Source of the DNA: Pseudomonas chlororaphis
GTDB lineage: Bacteria; Pseudomonadota; Gammaproteobacteria; Pseudomonadales; Pseudomonadaceae
Direction of reading: 5' to 3'
DNA: 64,000 bases
NCBI GenBank assembly: GCA_001023535.1
Contig: CP011020.1
Location: forward strand, 4,105,734 to 4,169,733
The notes under the pieces: generated by a model
The model's database searches: none
The model's input: the letters and a program-made list of their open reading frames with translations, nothing else
What the model was told of the DNA's origin: nothing
Made by a program: the position numbers and the translations under genes
In this document: piece after piece, positions 1 through 8,888 of the stretch
Position numbering within the stretch: position 1 is the first letter of the stretch
How the letters are laid out: each line of letters starts with the position of its first letter

Positions 1-550
1 CGTCGGTGCCGTCGTCATCGCGCTGGGCGTACACGTCGATCCAGTCGGCAAAGATGCTGCCGGTGCTGTAGTACTTGGTGCCGTTGACCTGCCATCGATC
101 GCCATGACGAGACACCCGGGTGATGACGTCGCCGATCTTCACCGCGCCGATTTCAGTCCAGGCGTTGCCCACCAGGTCACCCTCGACGAAGCGCTTGAAC
201 CAGGTGTCTTGTGGCTCCGCCGCATGGGCATTGAGGCGATCCTCGACAAAGGCGAAATGTCCGCGCAAGGCCTGTGGCAGGTTGGAATCGGCTTCGGCCA
301 GTTCGATCAGCAACTGCAACAGCTGCGGCAACGAGGCCCCGGCACCGCCATATTCGACCGGCACGCGCACGGCGCCAAAACCGGCCTCCTTCAGCCATTG
401 CACCTGCTCAAAGGGCAGGCTGCGGGTTTGCTCACGCTCCAGCGCGCCGGCCTGGATGCGCACGAAGATCGGCCGGAATCGCTCGGCCAGGGCTTCATAG
501 TCGGTACCGCTGGAAAGGGTCGGGGGCAGGTGTTGTTGCTGTGCAGTCAT
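1..550 (-). CDS. Acyl-CoA dehydrogenase-type sulfur-acquisition oxidoreductase (SfnB/DszC-like), 5' part only
   Basis: Reading leftward from an ATG at 550 gives an open frame of about 183 codons that runs off the window. The protein begins MTAQQQHLPP and continues with the N-terminal helical domain of the acyl-CoA dehydrogenase fold, including an EYGGAGAS loop and a WTEIGAV segment in the FMN/FAD-binding middle region. An AGGAA ribosome-binding site precedes the ATG. It is divergent from msuE-sfnG, and flavin monooxygenases or desulfurizing oxidoreductases of this fold (DszC, SfnB) commonly accompany those genes. FMNH2-dependent oxidation of an organosulfur compound is therefore likely, but substrate and exact subfamily cannot be fixed from the N-terminal third. 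The catalytic C-terminal domain is outside the window. Confidence 0.85.
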   Translation of the reverse strand, partial: MTAQQQHLPPTLSSGTDYEALAERFRPIFVRIQAGALEREQTRSLPFEQVQWLKEAGFGAVRVPVEYGGAGASLPQLLQLLIELAEADSNLPQALRGHFAFVEDRLNAHAAEPQDTWFKRFVEGDLVGNAWTEIGAVKIGDVITRVSRHGDRWQVNGTKYYSTGSIFADWIDVYAQRDDDGTD

Positions 551-626
551 GGTGGTGTTCCTTCGATGGCGAGTAGGCGAGTGCCGGCTAACGGGGTGAG
601 CGAGGAGGTCGCTCACTGACGGGCCG

Positions 627-642
627 TGCTTGTCAGTGGCCA
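627..642 (-). promoter_or_regulatory. Possible sigma54 promoter for the leftward oxidoreductase gene
   Basis: On the minus strand TGGCCACTGACAAGCA has the GG-N10-GC spacing of a -24/-12 element, with GG at 641-640 and GC at 629-628. The -24 half is good, the -12 half (AAGC) is weak. It lies about 80 bp upstream of the start at 550. Confidence 0.35.
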
Positions 643-731
643 TTGCACAGTCCATGCCCGTCGACCAACCCCCCATAAATGCGGGCCCCATTCGCGGTCG
701 AGGGCAACGCGACTGTCCTCCCGCGAACAAT

Positions 732-816
732 CTGTTGCGCCACTGTGCGCCGGGCAACAGCCATCGCCCAGGCCTGTCGAGCGCCGGGTGTTCGTGGGGC
801 AACAGTGGATCAACAG
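732..816. promoter_or_regulatory. Candidate activator (SfnR) upstream sites: CTGTTGC/GCAACAG repeats
   Basis: CTGTTGC at 732-738 and GCAACAG at 754-760 form a perfect 7-bp dyad. GCAACAG recurs at 799-805 and TCAACAG at 810-816, 11 bp apart (one helical turn). They sit between two divergent sigma54-type promoters, 75-160 bp from the msuE promoter, which is where enhancer sites for a sigma54 activator would be. Binding by SfnR is inferred. Confidence 0.45.
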
Positions 817-889
817 CTTGTCTGTCGAGCGACAGCGAAGTGATTCGTCTGGATGTGTTAACTGGCTGAATATAAAGAAAATATTCAAC

Positions 890-905
890 TGGCACGGTTG
901 CTGCT
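890..905 (+). promoter_or_regulatory. Sigma54 (-24/-12) promoter of the msuE-sfnG-ABC operon
   Basis: TGGCACGGTTGCTGCT matches the sigma54 consensus: GG at 891-892, exactly ten bases, then GC at 903-904. Transcription would start near 916, about 40 bp before the msuE ATG. The sigma54-dependent activator gene sfnR is at the other end of the same locus. Confidence 0.85.
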
Positions 906-955
906 CTACACCTTGTGCAGACGCTGAAGGGGCGTCTACCGGCAAGGGATAACGG

Positions 956-1519
956 ATGAGCAAGCAATTTAACGTGGTGGCGGTGTCCGGCAGTGTGCAG
1001 CAACCCTCGCGCACCCTGGCACTGGTCAAGGCACTGGTGGAAAGCCTGGGTCGGCAACGGCCGATCGAGGTACGCCTGATCGAGTTGGCGAAGGTCGGTC
1101 CGCAGTTCGCCGGGGTGTTGCGGCGCGAGGCCTTGCCCGCTGCCGTGCAGGCGGACCTGCAAGCCATTGAAAGCGCCGATCTGCTGATCGCCGCGAGCCC
1201 TGTCTACCGGGCTTCCTACACCGGGCTGTTCAAGCACCTGTTCGACTTCGTGCATCACGAAGCCTTGAAGAACGTGCCGGTGCTGGTGGCCGCCACGGGA
1301 GGCTCCGAGCGCCATGCCTTGGTCATCGATCACCAGTTGCGGCCATTGTTTGGGTTCTTCCAGGCCCTGACCTTACCGGTGGGGGTCTATGCCTCTGAAA
1401 CGGATTTCAGCCATTACCGAATCGCCAACGCGCAATTGCTGGAACGTATCGAGCGCGCGGCCGAGGCCGCGTCCCTCAGCCTTGCCGTGGATGTGCGGCG
1501 CAACGCCAGCGCCGCCTGA
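956..1519 (+). CDS. msuE: NADH-dependent FMN reductase MsuE
   Basis: A 187-residue flavodoxin-like NAD(P)H:FMN reductase. It opens with the beta1-loop VAVSGSVQQPSRT, the phosphate-binding region of the SsuE/MsuE family, and carries the ASPVYRASYTG strand-loop typical of these enzymes. MsuE supplies reduced FMN to two-component alkanesulfonate and dimethylsulfone monooxygenases, and sfnG starts 37 bp downstream. It is the first gene after the sigma54 promoter and should be expressed under sulfate limitation. Length and motifs fit the family; ssuE is the closest alternative, but the neighbouring sfnG and sfnR favour msuE. Confidence 0.9.
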   Translation: MSKQFNVVAVSGSVQQPSRTLALVKALVESLGRQRPIEVRLIELAKVGPQFAGVLRREALPAAVQADLQAIESADLLIAASPVYRASYTGLFKHLFDFVHHEALKNVPVLVAATGGSERHALVIDHQLRPLFGFFQALTLPVGVYASETDFSHYRIANAQLLERIERAAEAASLSLAVDVRRNASAA

Positions 1520-1556
1520 CAACCGCTTTCTTTCTATGAGCCGTGGAGTACATGCA

Positions 1557-2654
1557 ATGAGCCAGGACACAATCAAGTTCGCCTACTGGGTGCCCAACGT
1601 CAGCGGTGGGCTGGTGGTCAGCAAGATCGAACAACGCACCGATTGGGGCATCGACTACAACCGCAAGCTGGCGCAGATCGCCGAAGCGGCGGGGTTCGAC
1701 TACGCGTTGTCCCAGGTCCGTTTCACCGCCGGCTACGGGGCCGAATACCAGCATGAGTCCGTGGCGTTCAGTCACGCCCTGCTGGCCGCCACCACACGCC
1801 TGAAAGTCATCGCCGCGGTGCTACCGGGGCCATGGACGCCGTCGGTGCTGGCCAAGCAGATTGCGACCATCGACCACCTGACCGGCGGCCGCGTGGCGAT
1901 CAACGTGGTGTCCGGCTGGTTCAAGGGGGAGTTCACCGCCATCGGTGAGCCGTGGCTGGAGCATGACGAGCGCTACCGGCGTTCCGAAGAATTCATCACC
2001 TCCCTCAAGGGCATCTGGACCACCGACAACTTCACCTTTCGCGGTGACTTCTACCGCTTCCACGACTACACCCTCAAGCCGAAACCGTTGCAACAGCACC
2101 CGGAAATCTTCCAGGGCGGCAGCTCTCGCGCCGCGCGGGACATGGCCGCGCGCGTGTCCGACTGGTACTTCACCAATGGCAATACCGTGGAAGGCGTCAA
2201 GGCCCAGATCGATGACCTGCGGGCCAAAGCCGCCGCCAACCAGCACACGGTCAAGGTCGGGGTGAACGCATTCGTCATCGCCCGCGACACCGAGGAGGAA
2301 GCCCGTGCGGTACTCGCGCAGATCATCGAGCAGGCTGACCCGGAGGCAGTGAACGCCTTTGGCGACGCGGCCAAGCAGGCCGGCAAGTCGAGCCCGGAAG
2401 GCGAGGGCAACTGGGCCAAGTCCAGTTTCGAGGACCTGGTGCAGTACAACGATGGCTTCAAGACCAACCTGATCGGCACGCCACAGCAGATCGCCGAACG
2501 CATCGTCGCGCTCAAGGCCGTGGGGGTCGACCTGGTGCTCGCCGGCTTCCTGCACTTCCAGGAAGAGGTCGAATATTTCGGGCGCAAGGTCTTGCCGCTG
2601 GTGCGTGAACTGGAACAACGCAAGGCCGCCACCCGAACGGCGGCGGTGGCGTAG
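1557..2654 (+). CDS. sfnG: FMNH2-dependent dimethylsulfone monooxygenase SfnG
   Basis: A 365-residue bacterial luciferase-like monooxygenase (TIM barrel). It begins MSQDTIKFAYWVPNVSGG and contains GGRVAINVVSGWF and QGGSSRAARDMAA, typical of the SsuD/SfnG group. SfnG oxidizes dimethylsulfone to methanesulfinate with FMNH2 from a reductase such as the neighbouring MsuE. The ATG at 1557 is preferred because GGAG lies 8 bp upstream; an in-frame ATG at 1536 would add seven residues. Second gene of the operon; the next gene starts 14 bp after its stop. Confidence 0.92.
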   Translation: MSQDTIKFAYWVPNVSGGLVVSKIEQRTDWGIDYNRKLAQIAEAAGFDYALSQVRFTAGYGAEYQHESVAFSHALLAATTRLKVIAAVLPGPWTPSVLAKQIATIDHLTGGRVAINVVSGWFKGEFTAIGEPWLEHDERYRRSEEFITSLKGIWTTDNFTFRGDFYRFHDYTLKPKPLQQHPEIFQGGSSRAARDMAARVSDWYFTNGNTVEGVKAQIDDLRAKAAANQHTVKVGVNAFVIARDTEEEARAVLAQIIEQADPEAVNAFGDAAKQAGKSSPEGEGNWAKSSFEDLVQYNDGFKTNLIGTPQQIAERIVALKAVGVDLVLAGFLHFQEEVEYFGRKVLPLVRELEQRKAATRTAAVA

Positions 2655-2668
2655 GCGCGGAGGCGAAC

Positions 2669-3829
2669 ATGGGGACGCTCACCGATACACACGACGACTC
2701 GCCGTCCAGTTTGCACCAGTGGTTGCAGCGCCAGGCGCGGCGGCATGGTGCCGACGTCGCCCTGCGCCACAAGCACCTGGGCATCTGGCAGGTGCGGACC
2801 TGGGGCCAATTGGGCGACGAGGTGCAGCGCCTGGCCGCTGCCTTGCAGGCTCGGGGGTTCTCGGTGGGCGCGACGCTGACGATCATCAGCCGGCCCCGTC
2901 CGCAAGCGCTGCTCGCGGCCTTGGCTGCGCAATGGCTGGGTGGCGTGGCGAGCCTGTTCGATCCACTGGAACCGGCGCCTGAGCAGACGCAGTTACTCGG
3001 CGCCCTGCAACCGGATTTCGTCCTGGTGGAGGGCGCCGAGGAAATCCTGCGCCTGCAAGCGGCATCGGTAACGGCGCAGGTATTGGTGTACCTCGATCCG
3101 CGCGGGCTGCCCCAGGCCCTGCCAGCGGTGCAGGCGTTGGATTACGCGACGCTGGTGGCCCACCAGTCGACTGCCAGTCAGGCGCCGCCCACGTACGCTC
3201 AGCCAACGGCCTTCGTGTTCTTTCGCCAAGGTGCGCAGGGCCCTGAGCAGCAATGTCTCAGCCACGCCGAACTGTTGCAGGACGGCGAACGCCTGGTGAC
3301 GCGTGAAGCCCTCGGGCGGCAGGACGAAGCGCTGGCTGCCCGTGCGTTTGCCTCGGGCGGACAAGCCCGCTACTTGTTGGCGCCATGGCTGGTGGCGGGT
3401 TTTTGCCTGAATTTTCCTGAGAGCCTGGCCACCCGTGATCGTGACCGGCGCGAGCTGGGCCCGACGCTGGTGGCCGGGACGCGGGACACCTACGAGCGCT
3501 TGCACGGGTACGTGCTGGAGCGCTTGCCCAAGCCTGGTGGCTGGGCGCGCAGGCTGGTGGATTGGGCGTTGGCGCCAGCGCCAGGCGTGTTGCAACGGCA
3601 GTTGGGAGGCTGGTTGGTCCGCCGGCCATTGCGCGACGTGCTCGGGTTTACCCGTACCCGCATTCCGTTGGTCGTGGGGGAAGCCTTGCGGCCCGAGACC
3701 CAGGCGTTTTTCCAGCGCTTGGGGATCCAGGTTCGCCACTGGGGTGATGTCCCTCATTGGCAAGCACCGCCAACCCCTGTGGAACTGACTCCCGATGATT
3801 GGCGCGAGCGCCAGTCGCAACTGGCTTGA
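2669..3829 (+). CDS. Degenerate acyl-CoA synthetase-like protein (probable pseudoenzyme)
   Basis: A 386-residue protein whose first 200 residues resemble the N-terminal domain of AMP-forming acyl-CoA synthetases (W-G-Q-L-G-D-E-V region, then a GGVASLFDPLEP strand). Where the family has the Ser/Thr/Gly-rich phosphate loop ending in Pro-Lys-Gly, this protein has FFRQGAQGPEQQC at about 185-197: the hydroxyls and the Lys are gone, although the following LSHAELL is kept. The protein is about 150-250 residues shorter than the family and no C-terminal adenylation lid is visible. Related ligases often accompany LIV-type ABC importers, as here, so it probably derives from one. Catalysis looks unlikely; a structural or substrate-binding role is open. 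Spacing (14 and 12 bp) places it inside the operon. Confidence 0.7.
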   Translation: MGTLTDTHDDSPSSLHQWLQRQARRHGADVALRHKHLGIWQVRTWGQLGDEVQRLAAALQARGFSVGATLTIISRPRPQALLAALAAQWLGGVASLFDPLEPAPEQTQLLGALQPDFVLVEGAEEILRLQAASVTAQVLVYLDPRGLPQALPAVQALDYATLVAHQSTASQAPPTYAQPTAFVFFRQGAQGPEQQCLSHAELLQDGERLVTREALGRQDEALAARAFASGGQARYLLAPWLVAGFCLNFPESLATRDRDRRELGPTLVAGTRDTYERLHGYVLERLPKPGGWARRLVDWALAPAPGVLQRQLGGWLVRRPLRDVLGFTRTRIPLVVGEALRPETQAFFQRLGIQVRHWGDVPHWQAPPTPVELTPDDWRERQSQLA

Positions 3830-3841
3830 GGGGCCGCGCCG

Positions 3842-4624
3842 ATGACAAACACTGTCGCCACGCATGTGCTGGAACTGGAACATATTTCGTTGTCATTCAA
3901 GGGCGTCAAAGCCGTCACCGACATCAGTTTCCGAGTAGCCACGGGTGAAATCTGCGCCCTGATCGGGCCCAACGGGGCCGGCAAGAGTTCGTTGTTGAAC
4001 GTCATCAGTGGCGTCTACCAGGCCCAGGCCGGGTGCATCCGCTTCGACCACCAGGAGCGGCGCAGCATGCGCGCTCGCGACGTGGCGGTACGCGGCATTG
4101 CCCGGACGTTCCAGAACATTGCGCTGTTCAAGGGCATGAGCGTGCTCGACAACGTGCTCACCGGGCGTCACCTCAAGCGTCGCAGCAGCTGGATCGAACA
4201 AGCCCTGCGCATCGGCCGGGCGCGGGACGAGGACGATCGGCAGCGCGAAGCGGCAGAGCGGGTGATCGAGTTCCTTCACTTGCAGCCGTGGCGCGACGTG
4301 CTGGTCGGCACCTTGTCCTACGGCTTGCAGAAGCGGGTGGAACTGGCTCGCGCCCTGGCGGCGGAGCCTCGGCTGTTGCTGCTGGATGAACCCATGGCCG
4401 GGATGAATGCCGACGAGAAGCAGCAGATGAGCCGGTTCATTGTCGACATCAACCGTGAGCTGGGCACCACCGTGGTGTTGATCGAGCACGACATCGGCGT
4501 CGTCATGGACATCAGCCACCACGTGGTGGTGCTGGACTACGGTCGCAAGGTCGGTGACGGCACGCCCGACGCGGTACGGCAGAACCCCGAGGTCATTTCG
4601 GCCTACCTGGGCACTCGCCACTGA
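3842..4624 (+). CDS. LIV-type ABC transporter ATP-binding protein (LivG-like)
   Basis: A 260-residue cytoplasmic ATPase with Walker A GPNGAGKSS near residue 42, Q-loop context RTFQNIALF, signature-like LSYGLQKR (a variant of LSGGQ usual in LivG) and Walker B LLLLDEPMAGM. One of two ATPases of the importer encoded to 8888. The LivG subfamily feeds branched-chain amino acids, amides, urea and other small solutes; here the context suggests an organosulfur compound, which is inference. It starts 12 bp after the degenerate ligase. Confidence 0.9.
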   Translation: MTNTVATHVLELEHISLSFKGVKAVTDISFRVATGEICALIGPNGAGKSSLLNVISGVYQAQAGCIRFDHQERRSMRARDVAVRGIARTFQNIALFKGMSVLDNVLTGRHLKRRSSWIEQALRIGRARDEDDRQREAAERVIEFLHLQPWRDVLVGTLSYGLQKRVELARALAAEPRLLLLDEPMAGMNADEKQQMSRFIVDINRELGTTVVLIEHDIGVVMDISHHVVVLDYGRKVGDGTPDAVRQNPEVISAYLGTRH

Positions 4625-4691
4625 CATTCACTATTGGAGGCTTTCCCGACCGGGAAGGCAGGCAAGTTGTGCCCGCAGAACAGGAACAGGC

Positions 4692-5573
4692 ATGGAATTT
4701 TTCTTTGAAGTATTGATTGGCGGGTTGCTGGCAGGGGTGATGTACGCCCTGGTCGCCATCGGCTTCGTGCTGATCTACAAGGCCTCCGGGGTGTTCAATT
4801 TTGCCCAGGGCGCCATGGTGCTGTTTTCCGCGCTGACCTTCGTCAGCCTCCTGGAGCGCGGCGTGCCTTTCTGGCTGGCGTTCCTCATCAGCCTGGCGGC
4901 GATGGTGCTCATCGCCGTGGCGGTGGAGCGCGTGGTGCTGCGCCCACTGGTCAACCGTTCGCCCATCACGCTGTTCATGGCCACCCTCGGGCTGTCCTAC
5001 GTCATCGAAGGCTTCGCCCAGGCGCTGTGGGGCGCGCAGGTGCATGGCCTGGAACTGGGCATCAGCGACGAGCCGCTGGAACTGGGCGGGCTGTTGCTGT
5101 CGCAGTTCGACCTGTTCGCCGCACTGACGGCGGCGTCGCTGGTGCTGGTGCTGTCGTGGCTGTTCAACCGCACCCGGCTGGGCCTGGCGCTGCGAGCGGT
5201 GGCCGATGATCCGCTGGCGGCGCTGGCCGTGGGGATCCGCTTGCAGCGCGTGTGGGTGGTGGTGTGGTCGGTGGCGGGGTTTGTCGGGCTGGTCGCCGGC
5301 CTGCTCTGGGGCGCTCGCCTGGGGGTGCAGTTTTCGCTGTCGCTGGTGGTGCTCAAGGCGTTGCCGGTGCTGATCATCGGCGGCTTCACGTCCATTAGCG
5401 GCGCGATTGTCGGCGGGCTGATCATCGGTGCCTCGGAAAAACTGGCGGAGGTGTACCTCGGACCGGTGATCGGCAGCGGTATCGAGAACTGGTTCCCCTA
5501 CGTGCTGGCGCTGCTGTTCCTGTTGGTGCGTCCGGCGGGGTTGTTTGGCGAACGTGCCATCGAGCGAGTCTAG
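4692..5573 (+). CDS. LIV-type ABC transporter permease (LivH-like)
   Basis: A 293-residue inner-membrane protein with about eight hydrophobic segments. The start MEFFFEVLIGGLLAGVMYAL and the motif YKASGVFNFAQG are characteristic of LivH permeases. The ATG at 4692 was chosen over an upstream in-frame ATG because the added residues are not membrane-like and GGAACAGG lies just upstream. It forms the channel with the LivM-like protein encoded 13 bp downstream. Confidence 0.9.
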   Translation: MEFFFEVLIGGLLAGVMYALVAIGFVLIYKASGVFNFAQGAMVLFSALTFVSLLERGVPFWLAFLISLAAMVLIAVAVERVVLRPLVNRSPITLFMATLGLSYVIEGFAQALWGAQVHGLELGISDEPLELGGLLLSQFDLFAALTAASLVLVLSWLFNRTRLGLALRAVADDPLAALAVGIRLQRVWVVVWSVAGFVGLVAGLLWGARLGVQFSLSLVVLKALPVLIIGGFTSISGAIVGGLIIGASEKLAEVYLGPVIGSGIENWFPYVLALLFLLVRPAGLFGERAIERV

Positions 5574-5586
5574 AAGGGGGAGCACC

Positions 5587-6654
5587 ATGTTCTATCGAGA
5601 AGCCGGCCAGTTCACGACGCGCTATGCCGAAGGCCGCCGTGTCTTCGCCCTGCGCCAGGATCGCCACGGGCTCGTCGCCTTGCTGCTGGTGGCTTTCATC
5701 GGCGTGCCCTGGCTCGGCAACGACTATTGGCTCAGCGCGATCCTGATTCCGTTCCTGGTGCTGTCCCTGGCCGGCCTGGGGCTGAACCTGCTGACCGGTT
5801 ACGCCGGGCAGTTGTCGCTCGGTTCCGCGGCGTTCATGGCGGTGGGGGCCTTTGCCACCTACAACCTGGAAATACGCGTCAGCGCCTTGCCATTGCTGGT
5901 CAGTATCGCGCTGGGTGGCTTGACGGCGGCACTGGTGGCGCTGGTGTTCGGCTTGCCCAGTCTGCGCATCAAGGGCTTCTATCTGCTGGTCTCGACCCTG
6001 GCGGCGCAGTTTTTCGTGACCTGGGCGCTGACCCGCTATAGCTGGTTTTCCAACAATAGCGCCTCGGGCGTCATCAGCGCGCCGCCGCTGAGCGTGTTCG
6101 GCTGGAACCTGGACGCCCCGGCCGGGCGCTACCTGCTCACCCTGAGTGTGGTGGTGGCGTTGTTCTGGCTGGGCAAGAACCTGGTGCGCAGCGAACTGGG
6201 GCGCAGTTGGATGGCGGTGCGCGACATGGACGCCGCTGCTGCGATCATCGGGATTCCATTGGCGAAGACCAAATTGCTGGCCTTCGCCATCAGCGGATTT
6301 TTCCTCGGGGTGGCCGGTGCGCTCTGGGCCTTCGCGTACCTGGGCACGGTGGAGCCCCATGGGTTCGATCTCAATCGTTCGTTCCAGATCCTGTTCATCA
6401 TCATTATCGGCGGCCTCGGCAGCTTGCTGGGCAACTTCCTCGGCGCCGCGTTCATCGTCCTGTTTCCCATCCTGCTCTCGAACCTGGCGGCGCTGCTGCC
6501 CGGCGGGCTGATCGACGCCGGCCAGGTGGAGAACCTGCAGAAGATGATCTTCGGTGCCCTGATCATCCTGTTCCTGATCAAGGAACCAGAAGGCCTGGCG
6601 CGCCTCTGGCGGCGCTTGCGCGAACGCGCGCGGCGATGGCCGCTGCGCTACTGA
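5587..6654 (+). CDS. LIV-type ABC transporter permease (LivM-like)
   Basis: A 355-residue multi-spanning permease. It carries LNLLTGYAGQLSLGSAAFMAVGAF, split here by a helix break and typical of LivM, and the coupling-helix region SWMAVRDMDAAAAIIGI. The ATG at 5587 follows a GGGGG/AGGGGGAG ribosome-binding site. Partner of the LivH-like protein in the same operon; the basic C-terminal tail (RLWRRLRERARR) would be cytoplasmic. Confidence 0.9.
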   Translation: MFYREAGQFTTRYAEGRRVFALRQDRHGLVALLLVAFIGVPWLGNDYWLSAILIPFLVLSLAGLGLNLLTGYAGQLSLGSAAFMAVGAFATYNLEIRVSALPLLVSIALGGLTAALVALVFGLPSLRIKGFYLLVSTLAAQFFVTWALTRYSWFSNNSASGVISAPPLSVFGWNLDAPAGRYLLTLSVVVALFWLGKNLVRSELGRSWMAVRDMDAAAAIIGIPLAKTKLLAFAISGFFLGVAGALWAFAYLGTVEPHGFDLNRSFQILFIIIIGGLGSLLGNFLGAAFIVLFPILLSNLAALLPGGLIDAGQVENLQKMIFGALIILFLIKEPEGLARLWRRLRERARRWPLRY

Positions 6655-6707
6655 AGGACGTGCACCTACCCATTTTCGCAGTGACTGATACCTACAAGGA
6701 AAACCCG

Positions 6708-8033
6708 ATGTTCAAACGATCACTCGCCAGCCAACTGGCATTGGCGCTCAGCCTCACCGTCGCGGCCTTCACTGTCCAGGCGGACAACGAGCAGTACTTC
6801 CCGCTGCAAAGCTATCGCGTCGGCCCTTACGCGGCCGGTGGGAGCGGGTTTTTCGGCGGCTTTATCGACTACCTCAAGTACGTCAATGCCAACGGCGGCG
6901 TGAACGGCGTCAAGCTGACCTGGAGCGAATGCGAAACCGAGTACGTGGTGGAAAAAGGCGTCGAATGCTACGAGCGCCTGAAGAAAGGCTTGAACGGCGC
7001 GCCGGCAGCGGCGACCAACCCGTTATCGGTGGGCATCGCCTACGCCACGCTGGAACGTTCGACAGCCGACAAACTGCCGCTGATCACCATCAACCACGGG
7101 CGCACGGATTCCACCGACGGCAGCGTGTTCCCGTACGTTTTCCCGTTGCAGTTGAACCCGTATTCCGAGGTGTCGGCGATCATCAACTACATCGGTCAGC
7201 GGGCCGGTGGGCTGGATAAGCTCAAGGGTTTGAAGATCGTCACCCTGTACCACGGCTCGCCCTACGGCAAGGAAACCAACGAGGTCTTGCAGACCCTGGC
7301 CGACAAGTACGGCTTTGCGTTGACCCTGCTGGAAGTGCCGCACCCGGGCAACGAACAGCAATCGCAATGGTTGAACATCCGCCGGGAAAAACCCGATTGG
7401 GTGATCCTGCGCGGCTGGGGCGTGATGAACCCGGTGGCGTTGAAGACCGCGCAGAAAGTCGGTTTCCCGGCCGATCACATCATCGGCAATATCTGGAGCA
7501 ACTCCGAGGATGACGCCGCGCCAGCCGGTGCCGCCGCCAAGGGCTTCATCGCCATCACCACGCACCCTTCGGGCACTGACTTCCCGGTCCTGCAGGGCAT
7601 CAAGCAACAAGTGGTCGACGCAGGTCACGGCGACCTGGCCGACCCCAAGCGGTTCGGCACCGTGTATTACAACCTGGGCGTGGTCAACGGCATCCTCAAC
7701 GTCGAAGCCGTGCGCATCGCCCAGGAGAAGTTCGGCAAGCAGCCGTTGACCGGTGAGCAAGTGCGCTGGGGCTTCGAGCACCTCAAGCTCGACGACGCCC
7801 GGCTCAAGGAATTGGGAGCGCTAGGGCTGGTGCAACCGTTGCAATTGTCGTGCTCGGACCATGAAGGCGGTGGCGCGGTGCGCTTCCAGCAATGGGACGG
7901 CAGCCAATGGAAGCTGATCAGTGACTGGGTGCAGGCCGACCGTGCCTTGCTGCGGCCGATCATCGAAGCGTCGTCCCATCAGTACGCCCGGGAAAAGGGC
8001 CTGACCCCGCGTGATTGCAGCAAGGAATCCTGA
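6708..8033 (+). CDS. LIV-type ABC transporter periplasmic substrate-binding protein
   Basis: A 441-residue protein with a cleavable signal peptide (MFKRSLASQLALALSLTVAAFTVQA) and a type I periplasmic-binding fold. YAAGGSGFFGGFIDYLKYVN is the loop that usually starts this family's first lobe. Long for the family. It should deliver the ligand to the LivHM-like permeases. The ligand is not deducible; co-transcription with msuE and sfnG suggests a sulfone, sulfonate or related sulfur compound. ATG at 6708 preceded by AAGGAAAAC. Confidence 0.88.
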   Translation: MFKRSLASQLALALSLTVAAFTVQADNEQYFPLQSYRVGPYAAGGSGFFGGFIDYLKYVNANGGVNGVKLTWSECETEYVVEKGVECYERLKKGLNGAPAAATNPLSVGIAYATLERSTADKLPLITINHGRTDSTDGSVFPYVFPLQLNPYSEVSAIINYIGQRAGGLDKLKGLKIVTLYHGSPYGKETNEVLQTLADKYGFALTLLEVPHPGNEQQSQWLNIRREKPDWVILRGWGVMNPVALKTAQKVGFPADHIIGNIWSNSEDDAAPAGAAAKGFIAITTHPSGTDFPVLQGIKQQVVDAGHGDLADPKRFGTVYYNLGVVNGILNVEAVRIAQEKFGKQPLTGEQVRWGFEHLKLDDARLKELGALGLVQPLQLSCSDHEGGGAVRFQQWDGSQWKLISDWVQADRALLRPIIEASSHQYAREKGLTPRDCSKES

Positions 8034-8090
8034 GGCATCAAGGCGATCGGCGCATGTGCGTCCGGTCGCCCCTGGACGAGGTGAAACCCC

Positions 8091-8888
8091 ATGACGATCA
8101 ACACGCCGATCCTGCAGATCGATGACATTGAAGTGCTCTACGAACAGACCATCCTGGCGGTGCGCAACGTCTCGCTGACGGTGCCGACCGGGCAGGTGGT
8201 GGTGCTGTTGGGGGCCAATGGCGCGGGCAAGAGCACCACGTTGAAGGCAGCGTCCAACCTGGTACGCGCCGAAAAGGGCGAAGTGGTGCGCGGACGGATC
8301 GTTTATCAGGGCGCGGAGGTGACCCACAGTGCCCCTCACACCCTGGCGGCGAACGGCCTGGTGCAGGTGCTGGAGGGCCGGCATTGCTTTGCCCAACTGA
8401 CCGTGGAGGAAAACCTTTTGGCCGGTGCCCTGGCGCGCCAGGCTCCGCGGCGCCAGTTGCTGGCCGACCTGGAGTGGGTCTATGGTCATTTCCCGCGCCT
8501 GAAGCTGCGGCGCAACAGCCTGGCCGGCTACACCTCCGGCGGCGAGCAACAGATGATCGCCATCGGCCGCGCGTTGATGGCCAAGCCGCGATTGGTCTTG
8601 CTGGACGAGCCGTCGATGGGGCTGGCCCCGCGGGTCGTCGAGGAGATCTTCGCCATCATTCACCAGCTCAACCGGCATGACGGCGTCAGCTTCCTGGTCG
8701 CCGAGCAGAACATCAACGTTGCCCTGCGTCACGCGCACTACGGCTATGTGTTGGAAAGCGGTCGCGTGATGAGCGAAGGCAGCGCCGGGCAACTGGCGGC
8801 CCGCAGCGATCTCCAGGATTTCTACCTGGGCGCGCGGACCGGTGGCGCGGGGCGCCAGGCTGTGAGTGCCGGTGCGGTTTCAGGTTGA
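8091..8888 (+). CDS. LIV-type ABC transporter ATP-binding protein (LivF-like)
   Basis: A 265-residue ATPase with Walker [10 protein letters not shown], the LivF-type segment [11 protein letters not shown] (the ERR/EGRR region), signature TSGGEQQM and Walker [15 protein letters not shown]. Second nucleotide-binding subunit of the importer and last gene of the rightward operon. Its 3' end overlaps the convergent sfnR 3' end by nine bases, so the two transcripts are antisense at their ends. Confidence 0.9.
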   Translation: MTINTPILQIDDIEVLYEQTILAVRNVSLTVPTGQVVVLLGANGAGKSTTLKAASNLVRAEKGEVVRGRIVYQGAEVTHSAPHTLAANGLVQVLEGRHCFAQLTVEENLLAGALARQAPRRQLLADLEWVYGHFPRLKLRRNSLAGYTSGGEQQMIAIGRALMAKPRLVLLDEPSMGLAPRVVEEIFAIIHQLNRHDGVSFLVAEQNINVALRHAHYGYVLESGRVMSEGSAGQLAARSDLQDFYLGARTGGAGRQAVSAGAVSG

